A stretch of DNA of 64,000 nt from Porodaedalea pini (Eukaryota > Basidiomycota > Agaricomycetes > Hymenochaetales > Hymenochaetaceae): assembly GCA_002794775.1 (NCBI GenBank), contig NBAY01000001.1, positions 1 through 64,000 on the forward strand, in the 5' to 3' direction. Numbering within the stretch: the stretch's first letter is position 1; each line of letters begins with the position of its first letter. The notes under the pieces were generated by a model. That model searched no databases. It worked only from the letters and a program-made list of their open reading frames with translations, and was not told the origin of the DNA. Both the position numbers and the translations under genes were made by a program. Below are positions 54,930 to 64,000 of the stretch, piece after piece.

Positions 54930-57274
54930 CAGGGAACGATAATTTCGGCGAGCTGGACACTCCGAGGACCTGGTGCTGTGATTGCCCTGGCAGTTGATGC
55001 ACAGAGCGAAATGCTCGCATTGGAGGTTATTAGACGTGATACATGGCACGCATTTAGTGACATGTACGGCAGTTTGATGGGGTTCTGAGCAGATGGCACA
55101 ACGAGCGACGGATCAGCATTTAGCGGCAGGGTGGCCCAGACAATGACAATTGTCGCACTGGTTTATAACTGGATGGGCTTTCATTTCTTTGAGATGGCGA
55201 ATAACTCCAAAGACTGGAATGGAGCGATTATTGTGGAGGAAGAAATGGTCGAAACACAGGCGTGAGTCGTCTTTGAGGACAACCGATACATTGCAATAAT
55301 CGCGTTGGTTGAGACGCTCGATTGAGGACATGAAACGAGGGGGAAACATGAACTCTTGCCCCTCAAACTGCGGCAGGGCGGATATCTCGTCGATGAGATC
55401 CTTCTCCGAATATATAAGCTTGGTGTCCTTGTCATAGACTGGGACACCCGGGATAACCATTTTAAATTGTGGTGAGGGCATAAAGGCCTTTGCGCCGCTG
55501 ATGTTAATGATTTGGTTAAGTTGGGCAACAAGTGTACTGTGCTGGGCGTCAAAGTCAGAACGAATGTTAGTAAAAGCAATCAAAAGATTGCTGTTTGTGG
55601 TGTATTCCACGTTTAGCACGACAAGATGTTTAAAAAGGGGGTTGCCCTTAAGGCCTGCGTGGATGGAATTTTTAACAGACAGGGTGGAAGGACGGACGGC
55701 AAGGTCGCCCAGAAGTGAAAAGAATATGCGGCGAACATTTCGAACGCGAGTGTTGACCAATCCATTAGACCGGTTGATTGGAACAGTGGAAATTTCCCCA
55801 TCAGGGTTCTGTTCAGTGATACGGATGACTTTAGTCGGAGTAGCTTTAGGCTTCTTCTGAGCCGCCTTAGCATATGTGACAGTTGTAAAACCATCTCGGT
55901 CCGTTCCGACGGATTCCACGGGTGGATAGTAGACTCTAGTTTGGGATCCTTGGGGTACGTTGTGTGCAGAGTGGGCATAACCATCCAGTGCGATTATGGT
56001 GCCTTCCAAAGTCATACGATAGCCGGAACCCGGAACACGGGTTTTGGCGATAGCCGCCGCATATTCTGTTTGTCCGTTTTTCGGGGTCTGGACGCGCTGC
56101 TTGACAATTGGTGGAGTGGGCAGGAACCTGGGGTCATGGACGAATCGGATGCCAATGGGGTCTGGGAGAATTTTAGCACTTTTACTGTTAGAGGTGACTG
56201 GGACTGAAGGCTGAACGATAGGAGCAGGGACCTGCGAAATCTGTTTTTTGATTTTGTTAGTTTTTTCAGAGATGGAAGATACGACAGCGGAAAGGTGCTG
56301 AATAGATCGGGACATGGCGTGCATAGTGTCGGTTATTTCTTGGTCGCGAACTGTCTGACTGTTAACATAAATATTTTTCGAAAACATGCTTGAAGGAGGG
56401 TGAGCAGAATACGATAAGAGGAATGAAAAGCTTCCAGACACTCGTTAGCCGAGTTCTGGAGCGAGGTTTCGTCATCCAAAGAGTTGGATTTGTTAATCCA
56501 GGACACAAGGTTGGAGCCAATATCGGCCAGCGCAGAACCGGCATGAACGGGATCCTCGTACCAGGGAGTAGAGGAGGTCCATGTGGGTTGGGTAATGAAC
56601 ATGGTAATATTCTGTATAGTCTCCTTCGTAAGCTCTGCGAAAGAAGCGTTGACCCTTTCGGCGATAGCCGGGTCATACTGCTCATCGATATCGATCATGT
56701 CGTTGTCGACCTGAGGCGGTTGACTGGGGTGTTCGTCGGGGATGTACAGATCGTCGTCCATCGCATCATCGTCAATACGAGCAGGGGGCGGGAGAGACCG
56801 ATGCTCCTCCTCAGAATTAGATCATTTGAGAGTGTTCTGAGACTCGATATCCGGGGTAGGAGGGAGATCGCCTTGTTTGCGCAGCTTGGCGGCGTGTTCG
56901 TCCGCCTCGATATCTGGAGACCACTTGGCACGATTCTCCTGTACGTGATCACATACGGCATCGTTGTGGTTATAGGTCTTGTCGCGACCACAAACGACGC
57001 ATAACTTGGCGGTCCCGCTAACACACTGGCGACTGTGGTAGGGGAGATCCTGTTTACACTCCTCACACTTGGTGGGGTCCTTGGGATTGACAAGGGAATG
57101 AGTAGACTTTGTCTTGTGGAGAGACGCTTTTGCTTTGGCCAACATTCTGTTGTCCATCGCGAGTAGAGAAGAAATACGAGCAAAACAGTTTTCCCACGGT
57201 CGAGATGATGATGGTAGGAAGTGGAGTTTGCGTCTTTCATGTTTGCCGATGTTCGACTCCTTAAGCTTGTTCAT
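54930..57274 (-). pseudogene. LINE ORF1 (nucleic-acid-binding protein), broken
   Basis: Starts MNKLKESNIGKHERRKLHF. The N-terminus has a finger-like CEECKQDLPYH ... CVVCGRDKTYNHNDAVCDH. After a stop and frameshift near 56800 an acidic segment (MDDDLYIPDEHPSQPPQVDN) follows, then another shift near 56390, a coiled segment and a C-terminal zinc knuckle CDNCHCLGHPAAKC. A stop falls directly after that, and a second Cys-rich set (CAICSEPHQTAVHVTKCVPC) continues beyond it. Confidence 0.8.
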
Positions 57275-57322
57275 CGACTACGAAGCTTCCCGTAATCACG
57301 ATTCATTGTCAGAGAGTCCACC

Positions 57323-58634
57323 ATGAGTCTCCATAACTCTCTCAGAGTTACAGCGACTCCTTCTGCAGATCTTCAAGGGGACTATCACGTTTACAAGGCA
57401 AATGTTTCCAAGGCATGGTGTATTGGAGGGTGAGTCGCTCATAATGATTTGCTTTGGCTGTCTTCTCACCATCCATGGTTTCTCCGTCTAGGATACCTCA
57501 CGGCGGTGACACTTTCTCACAATACTAGCTCTATCCCTAAAGTACTGAGTTTATCTATCGTGACACTACGGCATATAATTTTGTACCCCAGGCTATGCCG
57601 TTGGTATCATCCTCTCTGCAACAGGCGACCTACAGTCTCGCTCGCCTCATCCAGATGCACTTCACCTCACTGCACACTTTTTGCAACCTGTCGATGTTGC
57701 AGAGTGCGAAGTCCGCATGAAAATTCTACGGAGCGGCAAGAAGCTCACTAATGTAGAAGCAGATTTGATACAGAACGTGTGTTTATTTAACTTGAGTGAC
57801 ACCCACTCCCAATTTCCTGCTGAACTGGCAACTCTCTAGGGAAAGACGAAGATAGCGACTCGAATCATTTACGGCGTGCTTCCCGATCTCACCGAATTAC
57901 CATCCTCGTCCTCAGACGTCCTTACTTTGACGCCATCTTCACCTTACGCTCGGCGAGTCCCATTCTCGCGTCACCCTTCCATGGTGACTCCCGACAAGCC
58001 AAATGATAAATACCTATACCAAATCAAAGCCGAAGATAGATTCTTTGAAGAGAAGAATGCTGCACGAGCGAAACGACAATTCTCCGGCACGTCTGGAGCA
58101 TCACAAGATTGTGGGCTAGAGTGGGGTGCATGGTTTGAGTTGAAGGACCCCACCGACGTGTTGGAAACAACCATGGTTCCCTTTTTTGCCGACTGCATGA
58201 AGAACCTCCCTTCGCTTCTTCCACGCGAGCAAAGACCAGGGCCAAGGTGAGTTTCTCAGTGTCGAACGACCCGTCCTCAACTGAAATCTGGCACCATCAT
58301 CTTATGGAATAATAGCTGGTTCGCGACAGTGGTCTTGACTGTCGAGTTCAAATCCAGAATCCCATCCTCTATCTCAAACCCAAAGACATCACATTCTCCA
58401 TTCTCCCCACGCACAGTTGGCATCTACTCTTCAGCGCGCTTCTTGTCGGAAGGTCGGCACGACGAATACGTGGAAATATGGACCGCTCCATCTACAATTG
58501 GTAGCAGCAATTCAGGTCAGGCCAGTTCAGGAGAAGTAGATCCTAATTGGCGTGAAAAGCAAGTTTGCATGGCCATCTCGACTCAGATGGCGCTGACCAT
58601 TCCAGAGGCAAACTCGCGTAGAAGTCGTTTGTGA
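57323..58634 (+). CDS. Thioesterase-like (PF13622-type) acyl-CoA thioesterase
   Basis: Five exons (57323-57429, 57492-57505, 57592-57776, 57840-58246, 58316-58634) give 343 residues, all phases closing. Exon 2 is a 14 nt microexon giving the IPHGG of the conserved WCIGG-IPHGGYAVG motif of TesB-like double-hotdog thioesterases. Then HLTAHFLQPVDVAECEVRMK, a hallmark second strand block, and WFATVVLTVEFKSRIP in the C-terminal half with EIWTAP. A fungal branch of the family used in peroxisomal or cytosolic acyl-CoA hydrolysis; substrate unknown. Its start codon lies only about 35-50 bp from the 5' end of the LINE, so the promoter may be partly LINE-derived. Confidence 0.8.
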
Positions 58635-59494
58635 CCACATAGCCAAAGACATAACTCCGAGTGCACTTTTCGCCTGAGTCTCGATCGATACATATTGGGC
58701 TTGAGACGGGCGGTTGCTTGGACAATGATGCACAAGACATCATCGAGGGGCAATGAAACCTTGAAGGCAAACACACCCCTCTTCGTCCTTATCGACTCTG
58801 AAGTGATTCCGAGTTTTCTCTTGCCCTGAGCATTTCCAGTCTCAGTGAAAGAAATACCCCATGTACGGTAAATGTGCATACAATGGCGACGATGCTCAGA
58901 AATGCTCTATATGTGCAGTAGGGAATACAAAGCGTCGAAGTTGGAAAGGTTGGTCATCTAATAATCGAGTAAAATATAAGTACATGTATAGTGTCAGTAA
59001 TCGCAGAACCTACCTTTCCTCGATGCAACGAGTAAAATGAGCTTTCCGCCGCAGCATTGAAGGTCATTTTTCTTCTCTCTGAAAAGAGTTGAATGAAAAA
59101 AAAAAAGGCTGTATCAGATTGATTGGTCGGCAAAGCAAAGCAAATATGATCAAAAGCCCTCAGAGAGCCGATTGGCATAAAACGTCACGTCACGTCACGC
59201 GTCACGTCAGCGTCAGCCCGCACGCGAGGGGTCGAGCCTGAGTCAGACTGCGACTTGAAGCTATCCTGCTGCTAACGTCCTGAAATATGCGCAGACGCAT
59301 GCAGCAGTCATTTGAAATTTATTCCTTGCTTTATCATTTTCTCAGTGCTCCCCAATCGATTCAAGTGCCTTGTCCGCTAGCCTAGTCTGGAACGTGATGC
59401 CTTGCCTATGAGACAGTGCGGCTGGCAGTAGGCCGATACCATTTCAACTCAAAGAAATCATTAAACTCAGTGACATCTGACATCACTGGTCTAA
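58635..59494. promoter_or_regulatory. Intergenic region with CGTCA (CRE half-site) cluster
   Basis: 860 bp between the thioesterase and MYND/MSS51 genes. At 59183-59214 the sequence CGTCA is repeated about six times in 32 bp, a dense array of ATF/CREB-type half-sites, next to a GATTGATTGGTCGG stretch (CCAAT on the other strand) at about 59117. Probable upstream control of the MYND gene. Confidence 0.5.
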
Positions 59495-61141
59495 ATGTGC
59501 TGCACACATCGGATTCCAAGAAGCGCGTTTCGTGGGTATGTGATGTTCTTATGGTATTTTGAGTACTGAGCTGAAGTGGGTGTTGCAGTCTGGCTTGCAT
59601 AAAATGTGGCGAGACTTCAACGTCTCTCCTGCGATGCTCGCGGTGCAAGAGAGTCAGGTGTGTTTGGGGCTTTTATGGAATATTCTTTGACTCATACTGA
59701 CGGTCTTGTAGCTATTGCGACGAACATTGCCAGAAGACTAACTACCCCGAGCATAAGCAGTACGTCTGCTACGTTTTTGAGTCTCGAGAATGGCATCAAT
59801 CCTATTGCTAGATTCTGTCGCACGTGGACGGCTCTTCGAGCAAAAGAGCCTGTCATTTCAATGACGGAAGAACAAGACCGCACGATACTCGAGGCGCTCG
59901 TAGAGAAGAGGACCAAATGGACGATAGAAGAACTCCAAACTCTGCTTGGAGGTTCACTAAGCAGAGTGCAACAACAGCTCATCGTTTTCGAGCCTCGCTG
60001 TGCCATATGCTTCCGGACAGACTATGATCTCCAGCAAGACCCCGGGCAACAGGGGCGACTGCTCACCTGCTGTCAGGACTGCTTTTCCGTTTACGCTTGT
60101 TCAGACACGCACGGGAAAATCCTCCGAAAGACGCATCATGCCGAACCGCACGAGCCTGGTTCGCGACTTTCACGTTGCCAGATGCATCGGTTGGTGGTCA
60201 TAGAAGATGAGGAAGAGTCCCGGCTTTGTCAGTACTCGGCTAAACCTATCTGGTTTCCAGACCGTCGTCTATCTAAGTACGCGCCTCTTCCCATGGGTTC
60301 GCTCGAGACCGCTTGGATTGGATGGCTCTCGCTCCCGGAAACGCAATGGCCGAAGCATCCAATCAATTTGATCGATATGCGACTTGCTTCCGCTCCTCTT
60401 TCGTTCCCCATGACCGTACTCTACGGAATCCAGCTCTTTGAGGACATCAATTGCCGTGCGCTGCTTGAGAAGTTCCCAGGACCCAGCACACTCTCTATTA
60501 ATCATGATCCACTCCACACGCGTTCACATCTCGAGATCCACATTATTGGATTGCGCGCAAACGAACTCGCAGCAAAGCAGGCGATCGTCTTCGAGGAGCT
60601 TCAGCACATGCTCCCGTCATGCACTCGCCTCATTTTGCGCTTCGTTGGACCTGACCTTGCAGATTTCCCATCACTTTACGCGCAAGCACCGCTCGACTTC
60701 GACGGCATGGCCGACAGCTGCGCTGGCTGCAAAGCAAGCGGAGTTATTCGTACTCAGGCAGTACATCCTTATATCTACCATGAGTGGGTGCAGGAGCGAC
60801 GTTGTGTTAATAGCCCAGGCACGCAATGGATAATGCCGGACCTTGTCGTCTGCTTCAATGCCTGTATGACAGAAAGTCCTGGAAATGAAGGGCGTTGGGC
60901 GCCGACGGTCGCTCTGCTGCTAGAGATGGGCATCCCGACACTAGTATCTGCATTCACGGAAAAGGATGCAGATACCGATAGAGCCTTTGTAGGCAAATGC
61001 GGCGGGCTGGTCGTCTTCGAGCCGCACAGAAACCCGTGGAGGAATGAGCAAGGTCTTCCAGAGTTTTGTGGGAATGACGAGTTCTACTTCTTTAACAATT
61101 ATGTATTTGGGTTTCGTGGTCGTGCGATGAAGCAAGTTTGA
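59495..61141 (+). CDS. MYND-finger protein with MSS51-type C-terminal domain
   Basis: Four exons (59495-59535, 59589-59657, 59712-59759, 59812-61141) give 495 residues, phases closing. The first three short exons assemble a MYND zinc finger: CIKCGETSTSLLRCSRCKRV, then YCDEHCQKTNYPEHKQ; a start inside the long last exon would lose it. A second cysteine cluster lies at CAICFRTDYDL...CCQDCFSVYACSDTH. The C-terminal half (NLIDMRLASAPLSFPMTVLYG, IHIIGLRANELAAKQA, ADSCAGCKAS, TEKDADTDRAFV) resembles the C-terminal domain of MSS51, a yeast activator of COX1 translation. Whether this paralogue is mitochondrial is unclear: no presequence is evident. Cytosolic regulatory functions are equally possible. 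Confidence 0.75.
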
Positions 61142-61496
61142 CTTATTCTAGCTCTCTTATTTCTTGTTCTTTCGCTTCTCTTTCTGAGCTTTTCTCGTAT
61201 TTTAAATATATAGTGGAATAAGACGAACACGGACAGGCGACGAGTGAAGGGGGATTCAAGAAGCTAACATATGATTGACACGATACACATTTCCAAGATT
61301 TACTGAAACGAAAAATGGAGTTGCTTCACATTGCAAACTCAGCTCTGAAGCGGATACCAAAAGGGCTTTACCTGATATTTGGAGCAGCCACTTTGCTTAT
61401 ATAAGGGGAACGGTTTCAGGCGCCGACTGAACAAGTTAATTCGCGTGTCGCGTCCCTTTCCGCCATCTTTCGCGTTCTTATCCCTCAGCATCGTCC
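61142..61496 (+). promoter_or_regulatory. MCM2 promoter region with G1/S-type boxes
   Basis: TTCGCGTGTCGCGT at 61440-61453 and TTTCGCGTT at 61468-61476 lie 20-60 bp before the start codon. They match the CGCG cores of SBF/MBF (E2F-like) sites that drive replication genes at G1/S. Confidence 0.5.
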
Positions 61497-64000
61497 ATGG
61501 TGAGCAGGCCGCCACTTTAATCACTTCGTACTATGACCTCAAACTTTTTCTTTTCAGTCTTCACCAGCAAATACACCGCGTCGCGCGAAGCGCCAGCGGT
61601 CGCCCTCGCACGCTCCCGCCCAGTCCACGGCGACACCGCGTCCAGCAACTACTCAACGACGACAGTCGGGCTCATCGCTTCCTCCTTCATCTCCGCCCCC
61701 TATCTTTCAGGATACGGATGAGTTTTCTAGTGACCATGACGCGGTACAGGATGTAGACGACGATGCAGTGGACGAAGAAGAGGAGGGCGATGGGGAGGAT
61801 CTCTTTGGCGAGACACTGCAGGAGTACGTGCTTTTCTACCAAAGGCACTATCGCTTCAGATATCCCAACTTATTTTACTTAGTGATTACGTGGAAAATGC
61901 GGCTCTCGACACTTACGACGAGGCGGGACTTAACGACGACGAGGAATTCGGTGAGATGACCGTCGCGCAACGCCGAGCAGCAGAGAGAACGTTGGCACAG
62001 CGCGACCGCCGCGAACGTCAGGGTCGTCGGGGAGCGCGTGCTGCTGCACGTACTCGTGCGCCAAATCTCTTACAGAGTGATGAAAGTGAGGAAGAAGAAC
62101 TGGACGGTGGCCTCTTGTCTGGGATGAAACGGCGTGCACGTCGCCAATATGATGAGCGCGTCGAGATCGACGATGCTGCTGGCATTGAAGCTGAGATGCC
62201 GCTCGAGCAGCTGCATGACATCAAAGCAAACTCTGTCGCTGAGTGGATTTCCATCGACCGCGTTCGGCGCTCCATCGCGAAACATTTCCGCCAGTTCTTG
62301 ACCTCATATACCGACGAACAAGGCAACTCTGTCCATTATCCGCGTATTCGTAATCTTGGTGAAAGTGAGTGTTCGATAAACCTATTGATCGCTGTAAACC
62401 AATGTACCGCTCCCCAGACAATGCCGAGTCCCTCGAAGTCTCGTACACGCATCTCGCAGACTCCATGGCTGTTATCGCTTATTTCCTCGTTATCTGTCCG
62501 AGCGCCATGCTCACCATATTCGACGAGGTTGCCCTTTCAGTCGTGCTCATCTCATACCCGCACTACGAGCGTATCCATTCCGAGATCCACGTACGCATCA
62601 CGGACCTGCCCTCCACGTCGTCGCTGCGCGACCTTCGACGCGTACATCTCAACAACCTCGTACGCGTCTCGGGCGTCGTCACGCGCCGAAGCGGAGTTTT
62701 CCCGCAACTTAAATATGTCAAGTTTGACTGCAGAAAATGTGGAGCGGTTCTTGGACCCTTCTACCAGGATGCAAGCAAAGAGGTCAGCATCAGCTATTGT
62801 CCGGCCTGTGAAGGCAAGGGACCCTTCAAGGTCAATCAGGAGCAGGCACGTAAACTCTGCTCTTAGCAAAATTACTTACCCTGACGATCTGCGAACAGAC
62901 CGTATACCGCAACTACCAGAAAATGACACTGCAGGAATCACCTGGATCCGTGCCTCCTGGACGTCTTCCGAGGCACCGAGAAGTTATCCTCCTTTGGGAC
63001 CTGATCGACTCAGCTAAGCCTGGCGAAGAGGTGGTATGTATTTCCATCAAAATCGCTTTACCTTCCTTTTCTAACCGTGATGATAGGAGGTCATCGGCGT
63101 GTATCGCAACAATTTTGACGCGTCCCTAAACTCCAAAAATGGCTTCCCAGTTTTCTCGACAGTCATTGAGGCTAACCACGTCAACAAGAAAGAAGATCTG
63201 TTCGCGGCATTCCGACTCACGGAGGAGGACGAGCGTGAGATCCGCGCATTGGCCCGCGACGAACGCATCCGCAAGCGCATTGTCAAATCCATTGCGCCAT
63301 CGATCTATGGACATGAGGACATCAAGACAGCTATAGCACTTTCTCTCTTCGGCGGTGTCCCGAAGGATATCAATCGCAAGCATCGTATCCGTGGAGATAT
63401 CAATGTACTTTTACTCGGCGATCCAGGTACCGCGAAATCGCAGTTCCTCAAGTACGTCGAGAAAACTGCGCACCGTGCAGTGTTTACGACAGGCCAGGGC
63501 GCTTCTGCAGTTGGTCTCACTGCTAGCGTACGCAAAGATCCTGTGACTCGCGAGTGGACGCTTGAGGGCGGTGCCCTCGTTCTCGCAGATAAAGGCACCT
63601 GTCTCATCGATGAATTCGACAAAATGAACGATGCGGACCGCACGTCAATCCATGAGGCTATGGAACAACAGTCTATTTCGATATCGAAGGCGGGAATTGT
63701 CACGACACTTCAAGCGCGCTGCGCAATTGTCGCAGCGGCTAACCCTATCCGTGGGCGTTACAACCCGACTATACCCTTCCAGCAGAATGTCGAGCTGACG
63801 GAGCCGATCCTGTCTCGCTTCGACATCCTTTGCGTCGTAAAGGACTCAGTGGACCCAGTTGCAGACGAACTCCTCGCCAAGTTTGTTGTTGGAAGTCATC
63901 GTCGAAGTCACCCACACTTCGATGCCGAAACGGAGGAAATGGATGTTGGAACATCTCTCGATGAGGATGTAAGTATATGTCTTCTTGTTGTATGTTCAAA
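61497..64000 (+). CDS. MCM2: MCM2 replicative helicase subunit (5' part; runs off window)
   Basis: Exons 61497-61499 (ATG alone), 61558-61823, 61883-62364, 62418-62845, 62899-63033, 63087-63968, then a GT donor and the window edge. The acidic/basic N-terminus [18 protein letters not shown] and [14 protein letters not shown] is the MCM2 tail that binds histones H3-H4 and receives DDK phosphorylation. Zinc finger [14 protein letters not shown] ... [13 protein letters not shown]/hairpin [23 protein letters not shown]+ core with Walker [10 protein letters not shown], Walker [10 protein letters not shown] and arginine finger LSRFD. Part of the nuclear MCM2-7 ring. The intron at 62846-62898 begins GC, not GT, but frame, CTGAC branch site and homology require it. 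C-terminus missing from this window. Confidence 0.95.

Larger units (their letters stand above)
51060..57290 (-). mobile_element. Degenerate non-LTR retrotransposon (LINE, RNase H-bearing)
   Basis: About 6.2 kb. ORF1 (57274 to about 54950) has Cys/His fingers; ORF2 (about 54900 to 51097) has apurinic endonuclease, reverse transcriptase and RNase H. Both contain several stops and frameshifts, so it is old and inactive. The gene order with RNase H suits fungal Tad1-related clades; I cannot place it closer. The 3' tail and target duplication were not identifiable by eye. Outer limits are approximate. Confidence 0.85.

Noticed and set aside
1..64000. CRISPR arrays, bacterial operons or phage genes
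   Set aside because: No regularly spaced short repeats; genes are intron-rich and eukaryotic throughout.

Overview
This window looks like a chromosome arm segment from a basidiomycete fungus, probably a mushroom- or polypore-forming Agaricomycete. Genes are dense and carry many short introns (about 45-75 nt), often with CTNAC-like branch sites. F-box/LRR genes, TKL-type kinases and chromodomain Gypsy elements are typical of that group. There are no bacterial-style features.

Housekeeping left flank (1-12050): a small secreted protein; a nicotinamide riboside kinase divergent from an Mtf2/Nam1-like mitochondrial gene-expression factor; a WW-WW-MyTH4-RhoGAP protein of ARHGAP39 type divergent from a tiny DMAC1-like membrane protein; and a mitochondrial enoyl-CoA hydratase.

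Accessory core (about 12069-35875): a tandem triplication of a 5.1 kb unit. Each unit holds a RING-finger gene (-), an F-box/LRR-like gene (+) and an alpha/beta hydrolase gene (-). As expected when the duplication ends lie inside genes, only the outermost copies are complete at the broken genes: RING in unit 1 and hydrolase in unit 3. Unit 1 has swollen to 13.7 kb through four insertions: a 959 bp palindromic fold-back element, a tRNA-derived SINE, a complete Ty3/Gypsy chromovirus nested in that SINE, and a 756 bp TA-flanked MITE. Removing them restores 5,117 bp, against 4,986 and 5,105 bp for units 2 and 3.

The Gypsy element has two identical 424 bp LTRs, a 5 bp target duplication and intact gag and pol. 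It shows a Tf1-like self-priming arrangement (11 nt at the predicted transcript 5' end complementary to the PBS), a textbook -1 frameshift signal between gag and pol, and a roughly 900 nt leader with no AUG.

Right flank (36000-64000): a TMEM135-like membrane protein; an FAD monooxygenase with two in-frame nonsense codons; bleomycin hydrolase; a secreted carboxylesterase; a small unrecognised spliced gene; a kinase with an MLKL-like N-terminal helical domain; a SWSAP1-like RAD51-paralogue-type protein; two acyl-CoA thioesterase-type genes separated by a decayed 6.2 kb LINE; a MYND-finger/MSS51-C protein; and MCM2, which runs off the right edge.

Exon boundaries were assigned by eye from splice motifs, reading-frame phase and family conservation. 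Where phases close exactly I give boundaries; elsewhere they are approximate.
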